Source: Corticimicrobacter populi (GTDB taxonomy: Bacteria > Pseudomonadota > Gammaproteobacteria > Burkholderiales > Burkholderiaceae_B). Taken from it: a stretch of 64,000 nucleotides of DNA. A program made the position numbers and the translations under genes. The DNA lies in contig NZ_QETA01000003.1 in the NCBI RefSeq assembly GCF_003123725.1, forward strand, positions 186,001-250,000, written 5' to 3'. The notes beneath the pieces were generated by a model. It did no database searches, was not told the DNA's origin, and saw only the letters and a program-made list of their open reading frames with translations. Positions 45,396-53,235 of the stretch are shown here, in pieces. How positions within the stretch are numbered: position 1 is the stretch's first letter; every line of letters begins with the position of its first letter.

Positions 45396-46754
45396 ATGAC
45401 CGATACCCCCGAGCCCGATACCTACTCAGCCCTCGATGCGCCCGAATTCGCGCCGGCTCAGTTCGTTCGATGGTTTCGAGAGGTCGCACCCTACGTCCAC
45501 GCCTTTCGCGGCAAAACCTTCGTGGTCGCCTTCGGTGGCGAACTGGTACAGGCCGGTGCCCTCAATGCGCTGGTACAGGATATCTCGCTGCTGTCGTCGC
45601 TGGGCATTCGTCTGCTGCTGATCCACGGCTCGGAGCCCCAGGTCAACGAGCAACTACGCCTCAAGGGCTATTCGCAGCAGCTCACGCGCGGCCTCAATAT
45701 CGTCGATGCCGCCATGCTCGAATGCGCCAAGGAAGCCGCTGGCGAAATCCGCCTCGATATCGAGGCCGCCTTCAGCCAGGGCTTGCCCAATACGCCCATG
45801 TCGCATTCCCATGTGCGTGTCGTCTCGGGCAATTTCGTCACCGCACGCCCGCTTGGCGTGATCGGCGGCGTCGACTACCGGCACGCCGGTGTCGCCCGCA
45901 AGCTCGACCAGGACGCACTCAAGTTCGCACTGTCGCACGACTCAATCGTGCTCATGTCGCCCCTGGGCTTCTCGCCCACCGGCGAAGCCTTCACGCTCGA
46001 CATGGCCGACCTGGCGACTGCTGCCGCCATCGCGCTGCGTGCCGAAAAACTCATTTTCCTGACCGGCTCCAGCGGCGTGGTGGAAGAAAGCGGCGGCATC
46101 GACACCGAACTGGCCCGTGCCGACGCAGACGCCCTGCTGGCAGGCGGCGCGCTCGACGAGGAAACCGCCTTTTACCTCGGCTTTGCCTCGAAAGCCGTCA
46201 AGCGCGGCGTGGCACGCGCCCACCTGCTGCCCTATGATCTCGACGGCAGCGTGCTGCTGGAAGTCTTCACCCACGACGGCGTCGGCACCATGGTCGTCGA
46301 AGACACGCTGGATGACCTGCGACCCGCCACCATGGATGATGTCGGTGCCATCATTCGCCTGATCGAACCGCTCGAGGCAGACGGCACGCTGGTGCCCCGC
46401 GCCCGTGGCGAAATCGAGCGCGATGTCGAGAAATACACGGTACTCGAGCACGACAGCGTCATCTACGGCTGCGCTGCACTGTATGTCCATCCTGACGAAA
46501 AAATGGCCGAAATGGCCTGCCTGATCGTACACCCCGACTGGCAGGGCGAAGGCGAAGGCGAGATCCTGCTGCGCCACATCGAAGGGCGTGCCCGCGCAGC
46601 AGGCGTCAAGCGGCTGTTCGTGCTGACCACGCGCACCTCGCACTGGTTCATCAAGCGTGGGTTCACGCCCGGTGGCATCAGCGACCTGCCCAGGAGCAAG
46701 CAGGCCACCTACAATCCGTCGCGCAACAGCTTGATTTTCATCAAGCGGCTCTGA
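45396..46754 (+). CDS. argA: N-acetylglutamate synthase (amino-acid N-acetyltransferase)
   Basis: A 452-residue fusion of an amino-acid-kinase-like domain (residues about 25-290, with FVVAFGGELVQAG and IRLLLIHGSEPQVNEQL) and a C-terminal GNAT domain (from about 305, LIVHPDWQGEGEGEILLRHI). It makes N-acetylglutamate from glutamate and acetyl-CoA, the first arginine-synthesis step, and the kinase-like domain normally binds arginine for feedback. ATG 45396 yields the family-like N-terminus; the frame is open further upstream to 45342. yggX follows after 66 bases. Confidence 0.93.
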   Translation: MTDTPEPDTYSALDAPEFAPAQFVRWFREVAPYVHAFRGKTFVVAFGGELVQAGALNALVQDISLLSSLGIRLLLIHGSEPQVNEQLRLKGYSQQLTRGLNIVDAAMLECAKEAAGEIRLDIEAAFSQGLPNTPMSHSHVRVVSGNFVTARPLGVIGGVDYRHAGVARKLDQDALKFALSHDSIVLMSPLGFSPTGEAFTLDMADLATAAAIALRAEKLIFLTGSSGVVEESGGIDTELARADADALLAGGALDEETAFYLGFASKAVKRGVARAHLLPYDLDGSVLLEVFTHDGVGTMVVEDTLDDLRPATMDDVGAIIRLIEPLEADGTLVPRARGEIERDVEKYTVLEHDSVIYGCAALYVHPDEKMAEMACLIVHPDWQGEGEGEILLRHIEGRARAAGVKRLFVLTTRTSHWFIKRGFTPGGISDLPRSKQATYNPSRNSLIFIKRL

Positions 46755-46820
46755 CAGGCCCGCTTGGGTACAATCAGCCACACCACATCGATTCAATTTT
46801 CACATGGGAGCCTGTACGCC

Positions 46821-47093
46821 ATGGCACGTATGATTCAATGCGTCAAACTCAAACGCGAAGCCGAAGGACTGGACTATCCTCCCTATCCCGGTGAACTGGG
46901 CAAGCGCATCTGGCAAGGGATTTCCAAGGAAGCCTGGATAGAATGGACCGGTATCCAGACCCGACTGGTCAACGAAAACCGCCTCAACCTGGCCGATGCC
47001 CGCGCCCGCAAATACCTGGCCGAACAGATGGAACGATTCCTGTTCGAGGATCACGACATCGAGGCCCAGGGTTTCGTGCCACCGTCGGCCTGA
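46821..47093 (+). CDS. yggX: Fe(2+)-trafficking / oxidative damage protection protein YggX
   Basis: A 90-residue protein that begins [18 protein letters not shown], with Cys 7 (the key iron-sulfur-protective Cys), and continues with [18 protein letters not shown] and [18 protein letters not shown], all diagnostic of YggX. It helps protect or repair iron-sulfur clusters. The frame extends upstream to 46764 but family length supports ATG 46821. A 12-bp inverted repeat follows 20 bases after the stop. Confidence 0.95.
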   Translation: MARMIQCVKLKREAEGLDYPPYPGELGKRIWQGISKEAWIEWTGIQTRLVNENRLNLADARARKYLAEQMERFLFEDHDIEAQGFVPPSA

Positions 47094-47112
47094 CTTTGGC
47101 CCGATGCATGTC

Positions 47113-47156
47113 TGGCTGATTTTCGCAATTAGACTTAAGGCCATGAAAATCAGCCA
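47113..47156. repeat. 12-bp perfect inverted repeat after yggX
   Basis: TGGCTGATTTTC (47113-47124) and GAAAATCAGCCA (47145-47156), with a 20-base AT-rich loop. It could protect the yggX mRNA 3' end or act as a weak terminator; no T-run follows on the plus strand. Confidence 0.6.
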
Positions 47157-47168
47157 AAATCACGCATC

Positions 47169-47199
47169 TTCACACAAAACTGCACTTACGGCGTAGAAT
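47169..47199 (+). promoter_or_regulatory. Possible promoter upstream of the SulP leader
   Basis: TTCACA (47169-47174), 19 bases, TAGAAT (47194-47199). Spacing is long by two. Transcription from about 47206 would run straight into the terminator at 47286-47318, giving a roughly 110-base RNA unless read-through occurs. Confidence 0.3.
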
Positions 47200-47285
47200 A
47201 AGAAAACTTACAAAATCCTATGCCTGCCGGCGCCCAGACATCCTGGCATGCCCGAACGCCTGCGACATGATTTCCGTTGTGCAAC

Positions 47286-47318
47286 CGACTGACTGCAACC
47301 GCAGTCAGTCGTTTTCGT
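47286..47318 (+). terminator. Strong intrinsic terminator 14-20 bases before the SulP start
   Basis: CGACTGACTGC (47286-47296), loop AACC, GCAGTCAGTCG (47301-47311): an 11-bp perfect stem followed by TTTTCGTT. It lies just before the ATG of the SulP gene at 47332, so it either ends a short upstream RNA or regulates SulP by attenuation. Confidence 0.75.
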
Positions 47319-47331
47319 TATCGGCTTCATC

Positions 47332-49095
47332 ATGCGTACACCTCACCCTCACCGGAAGGCTCCGTCCCTCCATCTGGCCCGTTTCCGGCCCGAGTTGCTC
47401 AAGATCATCGGCCACTACAGCCGCGACCGTCTGGGGCGCGATATCGGTGCCGGCATCACGGTCGGCGTCGTCGCCCTGCCGCTGGCCATGGCCTTTGCAA
47501 TTGCCAGCGGCGTCAACCCGGAAGCCGGCCTGTTCACCGCCGTATTGGGCGGATTGCTGGTCTCGCTGCTGGGCGGTTCGCGGGTACAGATCGGCGGGCC
47601 GGCCGGTGCCTTCATCGTGGTGGTGTACAGCATCATCGAGCAATATGGCCTGGCCAACCTGCTGATCAGTACGATACTGGCCGGCATCCTGCTGTTCCTG
47701 CTGGGCCTGTTCAAGCTCGGCACGCTGGTACGTTTCGTACCACTGCCCATCGTGGTCGGTTTCACCAACGGCATCGCTGTCCTGATCGGACTGACCCAGG
47801 TCAAGGACTTTCTCGGACTGGATATCGCCAAGGTACCGGCAGACTTCTTTTCTCAATTGCATGCCATCGGCACGCACATCCAGACCGTATCGCTCTTTTC
47901 AGTCGGGCTGGGCGCAGCCTGCCTGCTATTGCTGGCCATCTGGCCGCGTCCCGGCAACCCGTCGCGCCCAGGTCGCCTTGCTCAGGTCACACGCCGCATA
48001 CTGCCAAAGGCATTTCCGACCCAGGGCCTGCACAATACACTCCAGCGCATTCCGGGCACTGTCGTCGTTCTGGTGCTGGCCACGCTCGCCACCTGGCTGT
48101 TCACACTCCCCGTTGATACCATCGGCAACCGTTTCGGCGGCATTCCGCAAAGCCTGCCCCCCTTCGAACTGCCCGAGTTTTCCTGGCTCACGGTCAAGCA
48201 GTTGTTCGGGCCCACCATTACCATTGCCGTGCTGTGTGCCATCGAATCCCTGCTGTGCGCACGTGTGGCAGACGTCATGACAGGCGATCGCCACGATCCC
48301 AACCAGGAACTGATGGCCCAGGGCGTCGCCAATGCCGTCGTGCCCTTCTTCGGCGGCATTCCGGTCACCGGCACCATTGCCCGTACCGTCACCAACATTC
48401 GCGCCGGCGCAACAAGCCCGGTTGCCGGCTGCGTACACGCCCTAACACTGCTGATCATCATGCTGGTCGCAGCACCACTCGCCGTGCATGTGCCGATGGC
48501 GGCGCTGGCCGCCATCCTGATGATGGTCGCCTGGAACATGGGTGAATGGCGTGCCTTTGCCAGCCTGAAACGCTTTCCGCTGTCGCACCGCATCATCATG
48601 CTGGGGACGTTTCTGCTGACGGTGGTCTTTGATCTGACCGTCGCCATACAGGTCGGCCTCGGACTGGCATGCGTATTCTTTATCGTACACATGGCGGCGA
48701 CGACACACGTACGACGTGTCGCTCTGGATCAGGAGGCTCCGGACCTCGCCGAGCAGGTGCACGTCTGGGCGCTGTACGGCACATTGTTCTTTGGTTCGAC
48801 CGACAAGATCGAGCCACTCGAAGCCTCTACGCAACCACCGCCCGCCATCACGATCCTGGATCTGACGTCACTGGTCAAGCTGGACTCCAGCGGGCTGGAT
48901 GCGCTCGATCATCTGCGCCAGCATCTGCAGCAAAAAGGTAGCCAACTGATGGTATGCGGGCTGGCAGCACAGCCCGAAATAGAAATGAAGCGCTACGGCT
49001 TCCTAGACAAGCTGGGTGCCAGCCATGTAGCCTGGGACCTGAAAGACGCGCTCGAACGCAGCCGCCATCTGCTCCAGCCCGCACCGACTGTCTGA
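47332..49095 (+). CDS. SulP family inorganic anion transporter with STAS domain
   Basis: A 587-residue SLC26/SulP protein: about 12-14 membrane helices (residues 30-470) with GAGITVGVVALPLAMAFAIA and GGSRVQIGGPAGAFIVVV near the N-terminus, then a cytoplasmic STAS domain (about 500-585, ILDLTSLVKLDSSGLDAL). Bacterial members carry sulfate, bicarbonate or dicarboxylates; the cargo here cannot be deduced, since no carbonic anhydrase or sulfate gene is adjacent. A terminator just upstream of its ATG suggests leader control. Confidence 0.88.
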   Translation: MRTPHPHRKAPSLHLARFRPELLKIIGHYSRDRLGRDIGAGITVGVVALPLAMAFAIASGVNPEAGLFTAVLGGLLVSLLGGSRVQIGGPAGAFIVVVYSIIEQYGLANLLISTILAGILLFLLGLFKLGTLVRFVPLPIVVGFTNGIAVLIGLTQVKDFLGLDIAKVPADFFSQLHAIGTHIQTVSLFSVGLGAACLLLLAIWPRPGNPSRPGRLAQVTRRILPKAFPTQGLHNTLQRIPGTVVVLVLATLATWLFTLPVDTIGNRFGGIPQSLPPFELPEFSWLTVKQLFGPTITIAVLCAIESLLCARVADVMTGDRHDPNQELMAQGVANAVVPFFGGIPVTGTIARTVTNIRAGATSPVAGCVHALTLLIIMLVAAPLAVHVPMAALAAILMMVAWNMGEWRAFASLKRFPLSHRIIMLGTFLLTVVFDLTVAIQVGLGLACVFFIVHMAATTHVRRVALDQEAPDLAEQVHVWALYGTLFFGSTDKIEPLEASTQPPPAITILDLTSLVKLDSSGLDALDHLRQHLQQKGSQLMVCGLAAQPEIEMKRYGFLDKLGASHVAWDLKDALERSRHLLQPAPTV

Positions 49096-49189
49096 CAACA
49101 GACGGCCCGCAGCAGGCCAGTATCGCTACCGAAGGCGGGAACGACTGCCGATCCCGCCGTCCACCTGCCTTCGTGCACGCTTCCTGTGC

Positions 49190-49594
49190 TTACTTGAGCA
49201 GGCCGGACAAGGCCCCCAGCAAACCGCCGGAATTCAGGGCCTGTTCGTCTGGCTGCCCAGCCGGTGTGGCCTTGTCCACCACTTGTGGCAACAGCGACGT
49301 GAGCAGGCTCAGCACCGAACCATTGTCCTGACCCGAGGCCTGGCTCAGTGCGCCAATCATGCTATCGGGCAACACGGCGCGCAACTGATCGGCACTGACC
49401 GGCAGATTCTGGCCGGAACCGATCCACGAAGTCACGATTTCGCCCAGCCCCCCTTTGCGGAAACTCTCGATCAGTCCGGTCAGGCCCCCGGGATATTTCT
49501 TGATCTGTTCGATCAGCGCAGGCAGCAGGCTCGCCGCCGACAGAGGGGACTGGCCACCGCCCAGAGCCGAAGCAAGGGATCCGAGGATATTCAT
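49190..49594 (-). CDS. YidB-like DUF937 protein
   Basis: A 134-residue protein of the YidB/DUF937 family: MNILGSLASALGGGQSPLSA at the N-terminus, GGLTGLIESFRKGGLGEIV and SWIGSGQNLPVSADQLRAVL in the middle, and a Gly-Leu-rich end. Function is unknown; E. coli YidB is linked to gyrB neighbourhood but not characterised in reaction. It is convergent with the SulP gene; GGCGGGA (49134-49140)/TCCCGCC (49152-49158) in the gap may form a hairpin. Confidence 0.82.
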   Translation of the reverse strand: MNILGSLASALGGGQSPLSAASLLPALIEQIKKYPGGLTGLIESFRKGGLGEIVTSWIGSGQNLPVSADQLRAVLPDSMIGALSQASGQDNGSVLSLLTSLLPQVVDKATPAGQPDEQALNSGGLLGALSGLLK

Positions 49595-49645
49595 GAAACG
49601 CTCCTGTATGCGTAGATTGGAAGTGCCAGTCTAGCGCAGCCGGAT

Positions 49646-50719
49646 TCAGCCCTGGTACTCGAATGCCACCCGCTTGACATTGCATAGCAATTCGTAGGAG
49701 ATCGTGCCCACGGCTGCGGCAATTTCGCCGACAGGAATATGTGGTCCCCAGAACTCCACCCAGTCGCCCGAACCCGCCTCCGGCAGATCGGTCAGATCGA
49801 CCATCAGCATATCCATGCAGACACGCCCGACCAACCGGGTACGTTGCCCCCTGACCCAGACCGCCGTGCCTGTAGGCGCACTGCGCGGATAGCCATCTGC
49901 ATAACCCAACGCCACCAATCCGATACGCGTACGACGCTCGGCCACAAAAGTAGCACCATAACTGAGCGCATCCCCCGGCTCCAGCCAGCGTTCGGCAAAG
50001 ATGCCGGCCTCAAGCGTCATCACGGCACGCAGCTCAGGATGCGACCGGGTCTGGTCGACGGGGTCCACACCATACAGCGAAATCCCCTGCCGCCCCCAAT
50101 TGCCATAGGCTGCCGGCCAGGCTTGTATGGCCGCAGAATTGCTCAGACTGCGCCCGCCTTCGAGCCCGGCCGTGGCCTGGTTGAATCGTTCGATCTGGAG
50201 CCGGGTAGCGTCGACAGCCAGGTCATCGGCCTGCGCAAAGTGGGTCATGAAGGTGATCTGGCCGACCTTGCCGCTCTCCAACAGGCGTCGATGGATAGTC
50301 GCCACCGCGTCGGGCGCAAAGCCCACACGGTGCATGCCGGTATCTATTTTCAGCCAGACATGCAGTGACCGGCCCGCAGGCAGATCGAGACGTTCGATCT
50401 GCTCGACCTGCGCCAGTTGGTGCACGACAGGCCAGATATCCAGGACCACGCATTGCTGCAACTCATCCATATCGAAACAGCCCTCAAGGCTGAGCAAAGA
50501 CCCCTGGATGCCAGCCTCACGCAAGGCCACGCCTTCAGCCACGAAAGCCACGGCAAAACCATCTGCCGTCTGTTGCAATGCCTGCGCACAGGGAATGGCA
50601 CCGTGCCCATAGCCATTGGCCTTGAGCACCGCCATGACCTGACCACCATGCGTCTGCCTGGCCACGCCGTAATTGTGTCTGAGAGCCGATAGATCAATCC
50701 GGGCGCGTGCGGGTCGCAT
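49646..50719 (-). CDS. alr: Alanine racemase
   Basis: A 357-residue PLP enzyme that interconverts L- and D-alanine, giving D-Ala for peptidoglycan or letting D-Ala be catabolised. The PLP lysine is in AVLKANGYGHGA (near 34), the second catalytic Tyr in DALSYGATFVAE (near 258) and RVCMDMLMVDLTDL lies near 300. ATG 50719 gives the family N-terminus MRPARARIDLSALRHNY; the upstream part of the frame is non-coding. It is divergent from an Lrp gene and near dadA, so a DadX-like catabolic role is plausible. Confidence 0.93.
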   Translation of the reverse strand: MRPARARIDLSALRHNYGVARQTHGGQVMAVLKANGYGHGAIPCAQALQQTADGFAVAFVAEGVALREAGIQGSLLSLEGCFDMDELQQCVVLDIWPVVHQLAQVEQIERLDLPAGRSLHVWLKIDTGMHRVGFAPDAVATIHRRLLESGKVGQITFMTHFAQADDLAVDATRLQIERFNQATAGLEGGRSLSNSAAIQAWPAAYGNWGRQGISLYGVDPVDQTRSHPELRAVMTLEAGIFAERWLEPGDALSYGATFVAERRTRIGLVALGYADGYPRSAPTGTAVWVRGQRTRLVGRVCMDMLMVDLTDLPEAGSGDWVEFWGPHIPVGEIAAAVGTISYELLCNVKRVAFEYQG

Positions 50720-50766
50720 GAAAAGTCCTGAGTAACGGGAAAATCGAAAGTCTAGCCCATTCAGAG

Positions 50767-50788
50767 CAGTGTCAATCACTGTTTTTTT
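50767..50788 (+). promoter_or_regulatory. Hairpin plus T7 tract and -35-like site in the alr/lrp gap
   Basis: CAGTG (50767-50771) pairs with CACTG (50777-50781) and is followed by seven T, a weak terminator-like signal. Overlapping it, TTGACT (50787-50792) could be the -35 of lrp with TACCAT 18 bases further on. The 127-base gap probably carries the control region for both divergent genes. Confidence 0.3.
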
Positions 50789-50846
50789 GACTGGATACAG
50801 ACAGTTCCACTACCATAATGCCACACTCATCCTGGATACAAGTGAA

Positions 50847-51314
50847 ATGCGCCAACTCGATCGCACCGACCGCAAAATCCTCGATATCCTGCAGCGCCAG
50901 GGACGTATTTCCATCACCGAACTGGCCGACAAGGTCAATCTTTCAGCCACACCCTGTGCCGAACGGGTCAAGCGCCTGGAGCGGGAAAACGTGATCACCG
51001 GCTACCATGCCCGGGTCAATCCGCTTGCTCTGGAAAAATCCCTGCTGGTCTTCCTGGAGATCAAGCTTTCGGCCAAGTCCGGCAACGTCTTCGACAAGGT
51101 CCGCGAGGCACTGCGCGACGTGCCGGAAGTCATGGAGTGCCATCTGGTATCGGGAGACTTCGACTATCTGGTCAAGGCACGGCTGCACGCCATGAGCGAC
51201 TACCGCCAGTTGCTGGGCGACATCCTCAAGCGCCTGCCCGCAGCGGCCGAATCCCGCAGCAGCATCGTGATGGAAGAAATCAAGGAAAGTACGTATCTGT
51301 CGACGGCGGATTGA
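50847..51314 (+). CDS. Lrp/AsnC family transcriptional regulator
   Basis: A 155-residue Lrp-type regulator. The N-terminal winged helix-turn-helix (LDRTDRKILDILQRQGRISITELADKVNLS in the first 35 residues) is followed by a C-terminal RAM ligand domain with VMECHLVSGDFDYLVKARL. Such proteins sense amino acids; its place beside alr and close to dadA suggests control of alanine metabolism (DadR-like), inference only. ATG 50847 fits the family; the longer frame from 50769 starts in the promoter region. Confidence 0.88.
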   Translation: MRQLDRTDRKILDILQRQGRISITELADKVNLSATPCAERVKRLERENVITGYHARVNPLALEKSLLVFLEIKLSAKSGNVFDKVREALRDVPEVMECHLVSGDFDYLVKARLHAMSDYRQLLGDILKRLPAAAESRSSIVMEEIKESTYLSTAD

Positions 51315-51369
51315 ATATGATGCAGCAAAGGCTGCCTAAACCATCCCCTATAGCAGGCAGGATCTCATC

Positions 51370-51810
51370 ATGAAAGGCAACATCGGCGCAGTGCAGGAAC
51401 ACGATTTCGATACGCTCACAGGGCTATGGGAGGCCTCCGTCAGAGCAACCCATACCTTCCTCAAAGAAACTGACATCGTCTGGCTCCGCCCCCGCATCCG
51501 CAACCACTATCTCATTCATGTCGAACTACACGCCTTCAGGGACGAGCATCACGCGATTCTCGGTTTCGTAGGAGTTGCCAACGCGAAGATTGAAATGCTG
51601 TTCATCGCGCCACAGGCACAGGGCAAAGGCATCGGCAAGCAGTTGCTGCAATATGCGATCCATCACATGAAAGCTGTAGAGCTGGATGTCAATGAACAGA
51701 ACCCTGATGCCGTGGGGTTTTATCAGCATCAGGGGTTTGAAATCGTGGGGCGATCACCTCTCGATGGACAGGGACAACCATTTCCGCTGTTGCATATGCG
51801 ACTGAAATAA
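51370..51810 (+). CDS. GNAT family N-acetyltransferase
   Basis: A 146-residue GNAT protein with the acetyl-CoA-binding motif MLFIAPQAQGKGIGKQLLQ near 77-95 and a C-terminal NPDAVGFYQHQGFEIVG. The substrate is unknown; YjaB/PA4866-like small acetyltransferases look similar. Codon use is somewhat more AT-rich than flanking genes, as with occasional accessory genes. It follows lrp by 55 bases and ends just before a bidirectional terminator. Confidence 0.8.
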   Translation: MKGNIGAVQEHDFDTLTGLWEASVRATHTFLKETDIVWLRPRIRNHYLIHVELHAFRDEHHAILGFVGVANAKIEMLFIAPQAQGKGIGKQLLQYAIHHMKAVELDVNEQNPDAVGFYQHQGFEIVGRSPLDGQGQPFPLLHMRLK

Positions 51811-51832
51811 AAACCGCCGCAAACGCGGCGGT
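51806..51832 (-). terminator. Intrinsic terminator between GNAT and solute-binding protein genes
   Basis: ACCGCCGC (51813-51820), loop AAAC, GCGGCGGT (51825-51832): a perfect 8-bp stem. On the minus strand it is followed by TTTTTATTT, so it ends the solute-binding protein transcript; on the plus strand the T-tract is weak, but it may also serve the GNAT gene. Confidence 0.75.
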
Positions 51833-51862
51833 TCATCTGTCAACTCACGACAAACCCAGCAC

Positions 51863-53188
51863 TCAACGGCGCTGCATCACCGAGTTGGCCTGCGAGGCAG
51901 CCTGGCTCAATGCCAGCGAGGGCGGCACGCCATCCTGCAACGCAGCGTTGAGTTCTCGATCCAGCAGCACCCGGGCCTGCGCATAGTGCGGCAGGCGGAA
52001 GCTGCGGCTGACCTGGGCACCACGCCCACTCAGACTGTTCACCACGCTTTGCGCACCCGGGATACGATCGTAGTACGACACATCGGAAGCCCGGAATGCA
52101 GCATCGGTCAGAGGCAAAAAGCCGGTTTGCTGATGCCAGCGGGCAGCGTTGACGGGCTTGGCCAGCCAGCCCAGGAAATCGACGACGGCGCGTTCCTGAT
52201 CGCGACCATGACCGGCCACGGCCCAGAACGCCGAACCACTGACAAACGGAGCACCGGGCGTGCGGGTGGCCTGCGGATAATAAGGCAGCGGAGCCACGCC
52301 AAAGGACAGCCCTGGCGCAGCCAGGAAGGCACCGACAGCACCGGAACCGCTGGTCAGCACACCGCACTGACCACTGGCAAAAAGATCATCCGGCTGCTGA
52401 TCGTTGGAATGCATCGTCAGCAGCATCGACTTGGTCCAGCTCGACATCAGGGCCAGATGGCGGGCGTACAACACATTGAACTGCAACGCAGGCACACCGT
52501 TGCCAAAGCCATTGTTGTTGGCCGAGTAGAGCTGATTGTTGACTGGCGCAAGATTCTCAAGGTGTACCGAAACTTGCTTGCTGGTGGCATATGGACACAT
52601 CACGCCGCTGTCGCGCAGGGCCAGCAACTGGGCCTGCAATTCAGACCAGGTCCGGGCCGGGGCGTTGGGATCCAGGCCAGCCTTGACGAACAGATCACGG
52701 TTGTAGAACATGAGCGGCACTTCGGCCATCCAGGGAAAGGCCAGCAGGCGCCCCTGACGGTCACGGGTGAATCCGGCCGTTTGCGACAGGAACCAGTCGC
52801 TGTCAGGCAGAGGATTGCGCGACAACAGTGTATGCAACGGCAGGATGGCGCGATGCTGGGCAGTGACCTCGGGGGAATGTTCGTCATCGAGCTGGATCAG
52901 GTTAGGAGCCTGCTTGGCCGCCACCGCTGCCCCAGCCTCACCCTGCAATGCGGCCTGCGTCTCGAAGCCCTTGAGGCTGACGTGAACGTTATCCTGTTCC
53001 TTGTTGTACTGCTTGACCAGTTCTTCGAACTCGGCACGATTGGCATTGGAGAGCGAATGCCAGACCTGGATATCCACGGGCGCAGCCTGTACCACTGCGC
53101 AACTGAACAGCCCGGCACATGCCACGCTGATCTGCCGCCATAGACGAGCCGCATGCGGCAGACGATGGAATTTGGAATGATTATTCAT
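51863..53188 (-). CDS. UgpB-like periplasmic solute-binding protein (orphan)
   Basis: A 441-residue family 1 extracellular solute-binding protein. A signal peptide ends at about Ala 35 (SVACAGLFSCAVVQA), then VDIQVWHSLSNANRAEFEEL and segments such as PFPW (LLAFPWMAEVPLMFYNRDLF) and SGSGAVGAFLAAPGLSFGVA match UgpB, which binds glycerol-3-phosphate or glycerophosphodiesters. No permease or ATPase gene is next to it in this window, so it must serve a transporter encoded elsewhere. The start ATG at 53188 gives the signal peptide. Ligand specificity is inference. Confidence 0.82.
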   Translation of the reverse strand: MNNHSKFHRLPHAARLWRQISVACAGLFSCAVVQAAPVDIQVWHSLSNANRAEFEELVKQYNKEQDNVHVSLKGFETQAALQGEAGAAVAAKQAPNLIQLDDEHSPEVTAQHRAILPLHTLLSRNPLPDSDWFLSQTAGFTRDRQGRLLAFPWMAEVPLMFYNRDLFVKAGLDPNAPARTWSELQAQLLALRDSGVMCPYATSKQVSVHLENLAPVNNQLYSANNNGFGNGVPALQFNVLYARHLALMSSWTKSMLLTMHSNDQQPDDLFASGQCGVLTSGSGAVGAFLAAPGLSFGVAPLPYYPQATRTPGAPFVSGSAFWAVAGHGRDQERAVVDFLGWLAKPVNAARWHQQTGFLPLTDAAFRASDVSYYDRIPGAQSVVNSLSGRGAQVSRSFRLPHYAQARVLLDRELNAALQDGVPPSLALSQAASQANSVMQRR

Positions 53189-53235
53189 GTATGACGCCTG
53201 AGAGACGTTGATGACGCAAGAACGGATAGCTGTAC

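Noticed and set aside
44060-46237. A 725-codon open frame on the plus strand
   Set aside because: It spans antisense of the ubiM-like gene and an alternative frame of argA; both real proteins carry clear family motifs and the long frame has none.
47267-47665. A 132-codon frame starting before the SulP gene
   Set aside because: It crosses the terminator stem and then runs out of frame through the conserved SulP coding sequence.
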